37,403 nucleotides of DNA from an uncultured archaeon (GTDB lineage: Archaea; Thermoproteota; Bathyarchaeia; 40CM-2-53-6; CALIRQ01): assembly GCA_938042195.1 (NCBI GenBank), contig CALIRQ010000021.1:1-37403 (forward strand). Direction: 5' to 3'. Below, one piece after another: positions 16,363 through 25,453 of the stretch (the first letter of the stretch is position 1; each line of letters starts with the position of its first letter). The notes beneath the pieces are model-generated. The model searched no databases. It worked only from the letters and a program-made list of their open reading frames with translations, and had not been told where the DNA came from. The translations under genes and the position numbers were made by a program.

Positions 16363-17457
16363 TTGGGCAAGATAAAGGTCGGCGTGATAGGGGTCGGGAA
16401 CTGCTTCGCGGGGCTTGTCCAAGGGATAGAATACTATAGGCGAAATCCGGGCGAGAAGGTAATAGGCATAATGCACGAGCTGATAGGGGGGTATAGCATA
16501 TTCGATATAGACTTCGTGGCGGCATTTGACGTGGCCGAGAACAAGGTCGGGAAGCCGCTACACGAGGCCATTTACCAACCCCCGAATTGCGTCGATTGGC
16601 TACCCGAGGTCCCGAAGAGCGACGTGATCGTAAAGGAGGCCCCGATCTTGGATGGCGTAGGGACCTACGTTGAGAAAATGATCAAGCCGATAAAACAAAC
16701 CAAGAGCGATGAGGAGCTCAGGGAGGAGATCCTAAGGGAGATAAGCGATTCGGGGGCCGAGATGCTGATCAATTACCTGCCGGTCGGAAGCGAGAGGGCC
16801 GTTAGGTATTGGGCCGAGATAGCCATCGATGCCAGGGTCGGAATGATCAATTGCATGCCGGTCTTCATAGCCTCCGATAGGGGTTGGGCGGCGAGGTTCG
16901 AGGCGGTGGGCGCGCCGCTTATAGGAGACGACGTCAAGGGCCAGGTTGGGGCCACTATACTCAACAGGGTCCTGGCCAAGCTCTGCGACGATAGGGGGAC
17001 TCACATCGACCAGATGTATCAAATAAACATAGGCGGCAATACGGATTTCGCCAATATGCTCGAAAGGTCTAGGTTGATGTCGAAGAAGATCTCGAAGACC
17101 GAGTCTGTCCAAAGCCAGCTGAGCAGGAGGATGGATGAAGGGAGGATCTACGTTGGCCCATCCGATTTCCTGCCATTCCTCGGGAATACGAAGATCTGCT
17201 ACATTAACATAAAGGCCAGGATGTTCGCAAATAGGCCGTTCGAGATAGAGTGCAAGCTTTCGGTCGACGACAAGGCCAATTCGGCGGGCGTGGTGATCGA
17301 CGCCATAAGGTGTCTCAAGCTGGCCATCGATAGGGGGGTTGGCGGCGTCCTTACGTCCCCATCGGCCTACCTCATGAAGCGCCCCCCGATCCAATACAGC
17401 GACGCCGAGGCCAAGGCCCTGATGGAGAAGTACATAGCCGGCGAGATCGAAAGGTAG
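16363..17457 (+). CDS. myo-Inositol-1-phosphate synthase
   Basis: Converts glucose 6-phosphate to 1L-myo-inositol 1-phosphate using NAD+, feeding archaeal inositol phospholipids or di-inositol phosphate solutes. The N-terminus has the NAD-binding GVIGVGNCFAGLVQG. Further marks are NYLPVGSE, the lysine-rich GDDVKGQVGATILNRVLA, NIGGNTDFANM and LSVDDKANSAGVVIDAIR, all typical of the archaeal/actinobacterial enzyme. The 364 residues fit that class. The longest frame starts at 16318 inside the promoter; TTG 16363 is chosen because GGAGG (16350-16354) precedes it by 8 bases and the family begins with GKIKVGVIG. The radical SAM gene follows 67 bases downstream, and padR lies divergently upstream. 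Confidence 0.9.
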   Translation: MGKIKVGVIGVGNCFAGLVQGIEYYRRNPGEKVIGIMHELIGGYSIFDIDFVAAFDVAENKVGKPLHEAIYQPPNCVDWLPEVPKSDVIVKEAPILDGVGTYVEKMIKPIKQTKSDEELREEILREISDSGAEMLINYLPVGSERAVRYWAEIAIDARVGMINCMPVFIASDRGWAARFEAVGAPLIGDDVKGQVGATILNRVLAKLCDDRGTHIDQMYQINIGGNTDFANMLERSRLMSKKISKTESVQSQLSRRMDEGRIYVGPSDFLPFLGNTKICYINIKARMFANRPFEIECKLSVDDKANSAGVVIDAIRCLKLAIDRGVGGVLTSPSAYLMKRPPIQYSDAEAKALMEKYIAGEIER

Positions 17458-17524
17458 GATGCGAGGAGCTAGCCAAGCGCCGAGCGGTCCAGCATCGAAC
17501 GGTTTGCCATAGGGCCGGCTTGGG

Positions 17525-18640
17525 ATGCGATATTACGTGACCCTTACGACCGATTGTAACCTCAGATGCGAATATTGTTATGGGAAGTGCTTGGAGGATA
17601 TGGGGGGCCATTACCCGTTGGAGGTGGATTGCGGGTTCCCGAGCAGGATATCTTATAGCCTAGAGGAGCTGGCCGATTTCTTGATGAAGGATCCCGATCC
17701 CGTTCTCATATTTTACGGGGGCGAGCCCCTCCTCGAGGCGGAATTGATTAAGCGGATAATGGATTCGATCCCAGCGAGCGCCTTCATAATCCAAACGAAT
17801 GGCCTCCTGTTGAATTCCCTTGGAGAATATGCCAACGGTTTTCACACGATCTTAGTCTCCCTAGATGGCGATGAGCGCCTCACGGATTCATACAGGGGCA
17901 CTGGGACCTATAAGAGGGTCGTTGGAAACGTAAAGGCCCTCAAGGATGGGGGATTCAAGGGCGAACTCATAGCCAGGATGACCGTCGCCGAGCGGACCGA
18001 GCTCTACGATCAAGTCCTCTGGCTCCTCTTCAACGAGGAATGCCCGTTCCCGGCCGTCCATTGGCAATTGGATGCGCTCTTCGGGGTCAGGGATTATGGA
18101 GGGCGACGATTCTCCGAATGGGCGGAGAGGTCCTATAATCCCCAAGTCAGGAGGCTAGCCGGATTTTGGGTGGATTACATGGAGCGCGAGGGCCGCGTCT
18201 TGCGGATATATCCGTTCTTGGGCCTTATGAGGTCCCTGTTGCGCGGGGAGCGCGCGAAGCTACGCTGCGGGGCGGGGTGGATCGCCTTCAACATAAGGAC
18301 TGATGGGAAGATAACGCCCTGCCCAGTCATGGCGGGCACCGGGCCATTCTTGGGAGACATAAGGCGAACCGATCCAAGGGATCTAAAGGATGCCCTCCAA
18401 GTCTCCGAGCCGTGCCCGAGTTGCGATATCTTTGGCATCTGCGGAGGGCGCTGCCTCTATGCAAACCTCACGAAGTTATGGGGAGATAAAGGATTTGCGG
18501 AGGTTTGCGGGACCGTGAGGAACTTGGTGGGCGCTCTAGAGGCTCTCCTCCCAAGGGTGCGGGAGATGGTCGCGGATGGCATAATAAGCTTGGAGGATTT
18601 CGAGTATATGGAGTGCAATAGCTGTGAAATAATACCTTGA
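17525..18640 (+). CDS. Radical SAM protein, AF_0577-like peptide-modifying type
   Basis: A 371-residue radical SAM enzyme. The CX3CX2C cluster motif is C11, C15, C18 (TDCNLRCEYCYG), followed by FYGGEPLL and ILVSLDGDE, typical of the SPASM-associated group. The C-terminal part holds many cysteines (CGAGW, ITPCPVM, CPSCDIFGICGGRC), enough for auxiliary clusters. The overall pattern matches the archaeal family that I recall being named after AF_0577 and annotated as putative peptide-modifying. The protein ends in MECNSCEIIP, an exposed cysteine-bearing tail. The start ATG at 17525 is natural because TLTTDCNLRC must be near the N-terminus. It lies 67 bases after the inositol phosphate synthase gene and may be co-transcribed. 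No separate precursor peptide is evident nearby. Confidence 0.75.
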   Translation: MRYYVTLTTDCNLRCEYCYGKCLEDMGGHYPLEVDCGFPSRISYSLEELADFLMKDPDPVLIFYGGEPLLEAELIKRIMDSIPASAFIIQTNGLLLNSLGEYANGFHTILVSLDGDERLTDSYRGTGTYKRVVGNVKALKDGGFKGELIARMTVAERTELYDQVLWLLFNEECPFPAVHWQLDALFGVRDYGGRRFSEWAERSYNPQVRRLAGFWVDYMEREGRVLRIYPFLGLMRSLLRGERAKLRCGAGWIAFNIRTDGKITPCPVMAGTGPFLGDIRRTDPRDLKDALQVSEPCPSCDIFGICGGRCLYANLTKLWGDKGFAEVCGTVRNLVGALEALLPRVREMVADGIISLEDFEYMECNSCEIIP

Positions 18641-18762
18641 GGGTGGGCCGAAATTTGGCCAATACAATGCCCCATGGGAAAGGCTCTGCGGAGGATAGTA
18701 AAATCATCGCCAAATGGGGGGCGAGGGGTTCCCCAGCGCAACCAAGGAAGGGGGAGTAGATC

Positions 18763-20418
18763 CTAATCCAGCAATGCCTCCAAGGATTCCTCCGCCATAT
18801 CATCCGGCATCGGTATGCCCGTAACCTCCTTAGCCCTCCTCGTTAGGGAGACTATGTCGCTCCTCGAGATCAATGAGAGTTTCCACTTCCGGCACCCGGC
18901 CATCAATTGCTGAAGGCCTACCCCGACTCGATCGTGCAGGTAGCCATAGAGGCCTATGGCCTCCCACGGGATCCCATCCAACCTCCCGCCATTATTGGCC
19001 TTGATCGTCATCGCGCTTATGAAGAACCTCTCGGGATTTTCGCCATATCTCTCAACGAAGGCCTTCGGCAACTTCCCCTCCTTGGCGAGCTCCACGAAGT
19101 AATTCGCCTTCATGACGGCCGTTAGGGGCGACCTCCCCATGAGGATCGCCTTGACATAGGGACCATCGCCGAAGTTGCTCATAGCGATCGCCTTGAACAT
19201 CTGGGTCTCGTTTATGAAGCCCCCCGCCATTACTATATCGGGCACGTATCTCCCCTTCCTCCTTAATATCTGCGCGCATTTCAGGACCTGGGCCTCGAGA
19301 TAAACGGTCGGCGTACCCATCTCGTCGATCATCGGAACGGGGCTCATGCCCGTCCCGCCCTCAGCGCCATCAAACGTTACATAGTTCAACTTTGCCTCCG
19401 ATGCCAACTTCATGGTAAAAGCCACATCGGCAAGCCTATAGGCCCCGGTTTTGAGCGTAACCTGTTTCGCCCCTTGTTCCCTCAAGGCATCGACCTCCTC
19501 CAAGAACTTCTTCGCATCGATCATGCCGACCCTGCTGTGGCGCTCGAACGAATCGAATACGCCTCGCTTGAAAGCCTCTTGGACCGCCTTATCCTCCGGA
19601 TCCGGTATGACTATGTAACCTCGCCTCTTCAACTCCAAGGCCCTCTCCAATGTCCATAGCCTGACCTCCCCCCCGATTGCCTTGGCGCCCTGTCCCCACT
19701 TCCTCTCGATTATGTCGACCTCGAGCTTCGAGATGGCATATTCATCGACGCCCAGCCTTTGATCCTCCACGTTCGTTTGCACGGCCACGTCCCCATGCTT
19801 CCCATCCCAGAACCTCCTGAACTCCTCGACCCTGCGCTTCAGCTCGCTCGAATGGACGACCTTGCCCCCGGAGAACTTCGCATCCGGATCCATCCCGCAA
19901 ACGTTCTCCCCTATCGTTATCGTTATGCCGCAGAGCGCCGCGCCCACCGCCAAGCCGCTCCAATGGAGCCTGGCGACCTCCGTGGATCCATAAGCGCCTA
20001 TCAGGATCGGGAGCTTGAGCGGCGTTTCCCCAACCTTGGTCCCGATGTCGACGTTCGGGAATATCGCCACATCGGGATCGGGCTCTATGCCCTCCGCGCC
20101 ATTCAGCTTGGCCTGTATGTTGAAATGGGACCAATCGATCCAATAGTCCTTGAGGGCGCCTTGGGTGCTTTTGCCGAATTGATGGGGCTCCGGATAAAGC
20201 ACCTCCCTGCCCCTGAAGGCGGAGAGGCCGACTTCGCAGAGGAATGGACAATCCCTTATGCAGATCGGGCAAAGGCCGCTGGAGGGACTTACGTCCCTCA
20301 CCCGGGTTTGCGTTCCAGTGGTGGATTTGGAGTTGAGGTATGCGGAGTTTTTATCAACCCTTTCCGGCATGGATGCCACCTGAGCCATTAAGGCCGCGCC
20401 ATTGCGCCTTTCCGACAT
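18763..20418 (-). CDS. Glutamate synthase-like FMN oxidoreductase with N-terminal cysteine cluster
   Basis: A 551-residue protein related to the FMN-binding central domain of glutamate synthase (GltB domain 2). Marks of the TIM barrel are PILIGAYGSTEV, QVTLKTGAYRLADV, NYVTFDGAEGGTGMSPVPMIDEMG and PDIVMAGGFINETQMFKAIA. There is no glutamine amidotransferase domain, and the CxxxxCP-type motif that holds the 3Fe-4S cluster in true GltB is absent near the C-terminus. Instead an N-terminal cluster CPICIRDCPFLC (near residue 50) could bind Fe-S or zinc. ATG 20418 is preferred: a TATA box at 20441-20450 on the minus strand predicts a leaderless start there. ATG 20370, preceded by GGTGG, is an alternative. 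The reaction is not known to me. Confidence 0.78.
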   Translation of the reverse strand: MSERRNGAALMAQVASMPERVDKNSAYLNSKSTTGTQTRVRDVSPSSGLCPICIRDCPFLCEVGLSAFRGREVLYPEPHQFGKSTQGALKDYWIDWSHFNIQAKLNGAEGIEPDPDVAIFPNVDIGTKVGETPLKLPILIGAYGSTEVARLHWSGLAVGAALCGITITIGENVCGMDPDAKFSGGKVVHSSELKRRVEEFRRFWDGKHGDVAVQTNVEDQRLGVDEYAISKLEVDIIERKWGQGAKAIGGEVRLWTLERALELKRRGYIVIPDPEDKAVQEAFKRGVFDSFERHSRVGMIDAKKFLEEVDALREQGAKQVTLKTGAYRLADVAFTMKLASEAKLNYVTFDGAEGGTGMSPVPMIDEMGTPTVYLEAQVLKCAQILRRKGRYVPDIVMAGGFINETQMFKAIAMSNFGDGPYVKAILMGRSPLTAVMKANYFVELAKEGKLPKAFVERYGENPERFFISAMTIKANNGGRLDGIPWEAIGLYGYLHDRVGVGLQQLMAGCRKWKLSLISRSDIVSLTRRAKEVTGIPMPDDMAEESLEALLD

Positions 20419-21061
20419 ATAAGCATTATCTTTTTGCAAATTATATGTATTTTTTAATTGAAATAATTCAAATTATAATTATTTTTGTTCTAATAAATGG
20501 AAAAATGTGGCATAGTGTTCATTATTATTGGCGATTTTGAAAACTTTGTCTGATAAGTATTTTGCATTTAGTTTCTAATATAAGGCCATTTTTATCAAAA
20601 AATGAATCGCATTTTGTCAAAAACTTCAACGAGAAACTCGGATCGTCCCAAATTGGCCAAGGGAGCCGGGGTGCTTTAGTTGAACGATTCAACCCTAGCG
20701 CAATGGCTCGCGCTTTAGAAGGCTGAGGCCATTGAGTGCCCCAATCGCCAGCCCGTTTTACGGCTTTCCAGTTATTTGCGGATATCCGAGGGAGGGGACG
20801 GTTTTGTCACATATGAATGGAGCTCACCCCCATCCCTTGAAGTTTTGGGTCGAGTTCATACACTTCTGCACCGGGAGAAGCTAATTGGGGCCTTTCTCCC
20901 CCCTCGCCCTCCCCCTAAGGGGGGCCTTGAGGGCATTCCAATCCCCACCACTCATTTACATTCATCTCTTGGCATATCGGAGGCCCCAGCCATCATATAA
21001 TTTCCGGATGATATAGCAAGGGTTAATAGCATCGCTCCTGAGCTTAGCCTGGTGCTGCGAT
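20419..21061. other. Long intergenic region, AT-rich left part
   Basis: No convincing gene in about 640 bases. The part 20440-20640 is very AT-rich compared with the rest of the window and carries the leftward promoter of the FMN oxidoreductase. The right part returns to normal composition. It contains a stem of five C against five G around TAA (20911-20923), an AATGGC/GCCATT pair around 20703-20735, and TATA-like sequence near 20995-21015 for the M42 peptidase. A 74-codon frame at 20776-21000 shows no protein-like features. Confidence 0.45.
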
Positions 21062-22150
21062 ATGAGAAATTACCCATTGGAGTTCCTGAAGAAGTTCACG
21101 GAGGCCTTCGGGCCCGCCGGCTTCGAGAGGGAAGTGGTCGGGCTGGCGAAGGAATACGCCGGCCCTTATTCGGATCGGATCCTATACGATAAATTGGGAT
21201 CCATAATATTCAGGAGGAGGGGTGGAGCCCCCAGGCCTCGCCTCCTTCTGACGGGCCACGTGGACGAAATAGGCTTCGTGATCTCGGGAATAGATAAGGA
21301 AACGGGCTTCCTATCCTTCAATCCGCTCGGGGGATGGTTCGATCAAGTCCTTCTATCCAGTAGGGTGATCGTGAGGACCAAAAAGGGCGACCTCCTCGGG
21401 GTCATAGCCGCCAAGCCGCCCCACCTGTTGCCAAAGGAGGAGGCCGAGAAGGTCGTGAGGATCGATAAGATGTTCATAGACATAGGCGCCAGCAGCGGAG
21501 ATGAGGCGAAGGAGATGGGCGTCAGGATAGGGGACCCGGCCGTTCCCTGGTCCCCCTTCCAAACGATCAAGGGGGGAAAGCTTGCCATCGGCAAGGCCTT
21601 CGATGATAGGGTGGGGGCCTTCGCTATCCTCGAGGCCCTCAGGAGGATCAAGGAGGAGGGGATCGATCATCCGAACGATCTTTTCTGCGCCGCGACCGTT
21701 CAAGAGGAGGTGGGGCTCAGGGGAGCGAGCACCGTCCCCCACCTCGTTGACCCAGATGCAGCCATAGTGGTGGATGTGGATATAGCGGGCGATGTGCCCG
21801 GGATAAGGGCGGAGGAGGCCCCGGCGAAGATGGGCAGGGGCCCATCCATATTAGCCTATGACCCATCGATGATCCCCAATCAACCCTTTAAGGAGTTCGC
21901 CATAGGCGTCGCTGAGGAGTGCGGAATACCTTATCAGATATCTCAATCGCCAAGGGGCGGTACCGACGCGGGTAGGATACACATACATAAGACCGGTTGC
22001 CCTTCCCTCGTCATAGGCATCCCAACTAGACATATACACTCTAGGGCTAGCATGATAAGCTTGGAGGATTTGGAAAATGCCATAAAGTTCTTGATAGAGT
22101 TGATAAAGAGGCTGGATGAGCCTACGGTACGATCCTTCACGGCCCTTTGA
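21062..22150 (+). CDS. M42-family metallo-aminopeptidase
   Basis: A 362-residue zinc/cobalt peptidase of the M42 family (deblocking or tetrahedral aminopeptidase type; older annotations say endoglucanase), acting on short cytoplasmic peptides, usually as a self-compartmentalised dodecamer. Metal and catalytic residues are visible: H66 and D68 (TGHVDEIGF), D181 (KAFDDRVG), E215 and E216 (QEEVGLRG), D238 or D240 (VVDVDIAGD) and H324 (PTRHIHS). GGTDAGRIH near residue 300 is also characteristic. The ATG at 21062 is preceded by GGTG at a suitable distance and fits the family N-terminus (FLKKFTEAFGPAGFE). It is first in a series of plus-strand genes, but the 65-base gap to the next gene suggests separate promoters. 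Confidence 0.92.
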   Translation: MRNYPLEFLKKFTEAFGPAGFEREVVGLAKEYAGPYSDRILYDKLGSIIFRRRGGAPRPRLLLTGHVDEIGFVISGIDKETGFLSFNPLGGWFDQVLLSSRVIVRTKKGDLLGVIAAKPPHLLPKEEAEKVVRIDKMFIDIGASSGDEAKEMGVRIGDPAVPWSPFQTIKGGKLAIGKAFDDRVGAFAILEALRRIKEEGIDHPNDLFCAATVQEEVGLRGASTVPHLVDPDAAIVVDVDIAGDVPGIRAEEAPAKMGRGPSILAYDPSMIPNQPFKEFAIGVAEECGIPYQISQSPRGGTDAGRIHIHKTGCPSLVIGIPTRHIHSRASMISLEDLENAIKFLIELIKRLDEPTVRSFTAL

Positions 22151-22215
22151 GTGATCCCCGTCTGCGATTCATTTATTTTCCTCCGCGCGGAACCGGATTT
22201 CGGAGCTGACCTCCC

Positions 22216-23958
22216 TTGATCCACGCGCTGCCCCGCAGGCCCAAGGCATTGGCCCTCACTGCCGCGATCGTGATCCTCCTATCCATCTCGATGGCGCTTT
22301 GGCCCTCTAGCCCGCCCAGGGGGCGGGAGCGACCCGTCGGAGGGGTGCCGTTCTTCGCCTACGCTACGCCGGATCCTGAGGTCCTTAGGTTCGGGGAATC
22401 CTCGACCGTTAGGTTGGAAATCTTCAATGTCGGGGATTCCGCAGCGGAGGTAAGGGGCGTAGAGGTATTTTGGCATGGGGATCCCGCGATATCGGGCGTT
22501 GAGGTGGTCGGCGCCTTCCCGATGTTTTTGCCTCCGAAGGAAAACCGAACGATCCATGTGATCGTCAAGACCTCGAAAAGAGTTGCCCAGGAGGGCGGGA
22601 GGGCTTTGATCGCTAGGATCCTAGGACCGAATGTAAGCTGTCCCATATATCTCTGGCTGGTGAAGAGGAAGGCGGAGCTCAGGGCCGAGGCGCGGGCCGC
22701 GTTTGAGGGCAATAGGTTGTTTTTGAACGTTACCATCGAGAACTTTGGCGATGGGCCGGCCTCGGGGACGTTGCCCTCCATATTCCCGCCCGAGGTATTT
22801 GAATCTCTCGAATCACCGAGCGCCCAAACTTGGGAATTAGGGGCCGGGGAGAGGGCAACGTTCGGGTTCGGATTGAGGAACTCAACGGCCCTATCCAAGG
22901 GCCTATGGGAGATCCCGGTTTTTATCGGATATGGCGTTATGGCCGAGGATACGAACGTAATCGCCGAGAGGGTCATCTCATGCGTTGCGAAATTTTTCGT
23001 GGATTCCAACGCCTTCGTGGCGTTCCGGTCCTACGGGAGTTCGCGATGGGAGATCCAATACAAGGTTGGTGTGGGGCCCACCTCGGATCCCAGCGGAGCC
23101 TCCCTGAGGCTGAGGCTGCCTCCGAATAATGCGCATCAGGAAGTTGTCTCCGAGCGCTTCGATCCAGCTCCCGATCGCTTCGAAATGGACCGCTTTGGGA
23201 ATAGGGTGGCGGTTTGGGCGCTAGGGGGTCGCTTCGATGGCGGCTTTGAGGTGGCCTATAGGGCGATAGTGATCGCGAAATGGATCAGGACGGGGGCCCC
23301 GCTCGACGGCTTAAAATCCTCGGGCGGCGATTGGGGCTCCTTTCTCGCGCCGGAGCCCATGATAGAGAGCGAATCAGAGGAGATTAAAGCGGCAGCCGAT
23401 GGCTTCAATGAAACGGATGCCTTCGAGCTAGCGGCGAGGATCTTCGAGTTCGTTCAAAGGGGCATCAAATACGTCCCCCATAGCCCGGAGGAGTGGTTCG
23501 CTAGGAAGCCAATGGGCAAAGGCGCCCTCATGACCCTCAGGACCAAGTTCGGGATATGCACCGATAAGGCCGATCTCCTCATAGCCCTTTACAGGGCCAA
23601 GGGCATGCCCGCCAGAAGGAGCGTTGGAGTCGTGGCCGGGGGCTTCCCGCCGTCGGGACAGGGCCACGCGTGGACCGAGGTCTGGATCCCCGGTTGCGGA
23701 TTCGTGCCATGCGATCCGACGAGCGGGCTCTCATTTGGGGAGATCTCCCAAAAGGAGGTTTGCCTCTATTACGGCCAAGGGCTGAGCGTGATGCCCGCCG
23801 AGATAGAGGGCGGCTCGGCGGAGTTGAGCTTCGAGATGAGCATAGGGGAGCCGGGATACGGTCCGGAGGCGATGATCCCCATCCATCTTACCCTCGCGAT
23901 GCCTTGGGCCATAGCGCTTGCGTTCGCGATCCTCCTGCTCTCAAAACGGCTAGTTTAA
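22216..23958 (+). CDS. Membrane-anchored transglutaminase-like protein
   Basis: A 580-residue protein anchored at both ends by helices (about residues 11-30 and 555-577), with the intervening part probably outside the cell. Two Ig-like beta domains (roughly 45-145 and 150-240) precede a transglutaminase/peptide N-glycanase-type domain. Its catalytic triad is visible: C448 in FGICTDKADLLIALYRAKGMPARR, H484 in GHAWTEVWIPG and D500 in CDPTSG. In archaea such proteins are usually assumed to act as surface proteases or cross-linking enzymes, but no substrate is known. The TTG at 22216 follows a TATA-like CATTTATTTT (about 22171-22180) by roughly 40 bases. No close partner is visible; a PPC-domain gene follows 26 bases later. 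Confidence 0.82.
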   Translation: MIHALPRRPKALALTAAIVILLSISMALWPSSPPRGRERPVGGVPFFAYATPDPEVLRFGESSTVRLEIFNVGDSAAEVRGVEVFWHGDPAISGVEVVGAFPMFLPPKENRTIHVIVKTSKRVAQEGGRALIARILGPNVSCPIYLWLVKRKAELRAEARAAFEGNRLFLNVTIENFGDGPASGTLPSIFPPEVFESLESPSAQTWELGAGERATFGFGLRNSTALSKGLWEIPVFIGYGVMAEDTNVIAERVISCVAKFFVDSNAFVAFRSYGSSRWEIQYKVGVGPTSDPSGASLRLRLPPNNAHQEVVSERFDPAPDRFEMDRFGNRVAVWALGGRFDGGFEVAYRAIVIAKWIRTGAPLDGLKSSGGDWGSFLAPEPMIESESEEIKAAADGFNETDAFELAARIFEFVQRGIKYVPHSPEEWFARKPMGKGALMTLRTKFGICTDKADLLIALYRAKGMPARRSVGVVAGGFPPSGQGHAWTEVWIPGCGFVPCDPTSGLSFGEISQKEVCLYYGQGLSVMPAEIEGGSAELSFEMSIGEPGYGPEAMIPIHLTLAMPWAIALAFAILLLSKRLV

Positions 23959-23984
23959 AGGGCGATTCTCCCAATAATCGCTTG

Positions 23985-24506
23985 GTGTTTGGCTTGTCCG
24001 AGGATTTCCAGCTGGCCCTCGGGAGAGCCTCGAGGGTCGCCGTCTTCCGCGTGGAGCCCGATAGGGATCTGCTCCAAGCCATGGGGAAGATCGCCGAGCG
24101 GTCCGGCATCAGGACCGGCTTGATAGTTTCAGCTGTCGGCAGCCTCAAGCGGGCGAGGTTGAGGAATATGAAAGTCTTCCCGAGGGAGCTCCCCGTTAGG
24201 GATGAGCATAGGTCGTTCATTGACGTGGATGGTCCATTAGAGATCCTCTCCCTTTCGGGTAACTTGCTCATGGGGGAGGGGGGAGGGGTCACCGTGCATG
24301 CGCATATGGCGGTTTCCAAGGTCGATGATGGGGGGATAAAGGTCCTCGGTGGGCACTTGGTCGAGGGCAATATAACATACCTCATGGTCGAGATCGCGAT
24401 AGCCGAGGTAGAGGACGTTGATATCATAAGGGCCGTTCACCCGGAGAGGAAGGGGTTTGAGTTGACCGTGAGGAGGCCCTCATGGGGGATGCCGCCTTAC
24501 ATATGA
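23985..24506 (+). CDS. PPC-domain (DUF296) protein, copy 1
   Basis: A 173-residue protein whose core is the Plants and Prokaryotes Conserved domain: VAVFRVEPDRDLLQAMGKIAER, TGLIVSAVGSLKRARLRNM, LEILSLSGNLL, VHAHMAVSK and LGGHLVEGNITYLMVEIAI. Prokaryotic members are small trimeric cytoplasmic proteins of unclear function. The longest frame starts at 23670 inside the preceding gene. A TATA box GTTTAAAG (about 23953-23960) predicts transcription from about 23982, so TTG 23982, GTG 23985 or TTG 23994 are all possible; GTG was chosen as the stronger codon. A second copy of the family lies at 30491-30973. Confidence 0.8.
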   Translation: MFGLSEDFQLALGRASRVAVFRVEPDRDLLQAMGKIAERSGIRTGLIVSAVGSLKRARLRNMKVFPRELPVRDEHRSFIDVDGPLEILSLSGNLLMGEGGGVTVHAHMAVSKVDDGGIKVLGGHLVEGNITYLMVEIAIAEVEDVDIIRAVHPERKGFELTVRRPSWGMPPYI

Positions 24507-24522
24507 TCCGGGGTTTAGTTGG

Positions 24523-25453
24523 ATGAGGATCGATAGGGTGGCTTGTGTAGGCTCGGGGTTGATAGGGAGCGGCTGGGCCGTAGTATTCGCATCAAAGGGC
24601 TTGGAAGTATGCCTCCACGACATAAGGGAGACCAAGTTGAGGAGGGCCCTCTCCCTCACAAGGGAGGGGCTCGAGTTCCTCGCGAAGAATCGATTGACCA
24701 AGGGAAGGGTCGAGAGGCTCATTGAAAGGGTTTCCACAACAACCGATCTGAGGGAGGCGGTGGAGGATGCGGATTACGTACAGGAATCCGTTCCGGAGGA
24801 TTACGGCGCGAAGAGGAGGGCCTTTGCCGAGATAAGCAAGTGGGCCCCGGGGGATGCGATAATAGCGAGTAGCACCTCCGCGCTCCTGATTAGCAAGATC
24901 CAAGGGGCCGCGAGGGGCCGGAGAGATGCTTAACAGCGCATCCTTGGAACCCAGTATACCTGATGCCCTTGGTCGAGATTGTGCCGGGGAAGTTGACCTC
25001 CAAGTCCACGATCGAGGCCGCGCGGGCTTCATGGAGGGCTTGGGGAAGGCGCCAGTAGTATTGAAGAAGGACGTCCCCGGCCATCTCGCCAATAGGCTAC
25101 AGGCGGCAATCTTAAGGGAGGCCATCGATCTGGTCGACAACGGTATCGCCACCGTCGAGGACGTAGATAGGGCCGTCAGGCTCGGCCCGGGCCTGAGGTG
25201 GGCCCTGATGGGGCCGTTCACGATATTCCATTTGGCCGGAGGGGAAGGTGGGATGAGGCGATCCTTCGATATCCTCGGACCTTCCTATGAGCTGAGGTGG
25301 AGGAGCATGCGCTCTTGGACCTCAATTCCCAAATCCGCGCGGAGGAAGGTACTCCGCCAAATGGGAGCGTTGCTAAAGGAGGAGGGGCTAGGGGGCCTTT
25401 CCGAGCGCAGGGATGAAGCCCTAGCCAAGCTCCTGAGGGCGCTGGGGATCTAA
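24523..25453 (+). pseudogene. 3-Hydroxyacyl-CoA dehydrogenase, broken by two frameshifts
   Basis: Three frames joined in order give one NAD-dependent L-3-hydroxyacyl-CoA dehydrogenase of about 310 residues (beta-oxidation or related pathways). Frame one runs to about 24915 and has the NAD loop VGSGLIGSG, YVQESVPED and ASSTSALLISKIQ. A second frame (about 24918-25027) supplies the missing PERCLTAHPWNP and LMPLVEIVPGKLTSKST. The third frame resumes at FMEGLGKAPVVLKKDVPGHLANRLQAA and runs to LLRALGI. Each junction fits a one-base deletion, at or near AGGGGCC (24913-24919) and CGGGC (25023-25027), both G-rich. Taken literally, only a truncated 136-residue protein is made. Sequencing error is at least as likely as real decay, because all motifs on both sides are intact. 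Confidence 0.85.

Noticed and set aside
20776-21000. 74-codon frame in the long intergenic region
   Set aside because: Proline-rich translation without structure, no SD, GC-driven open frame.
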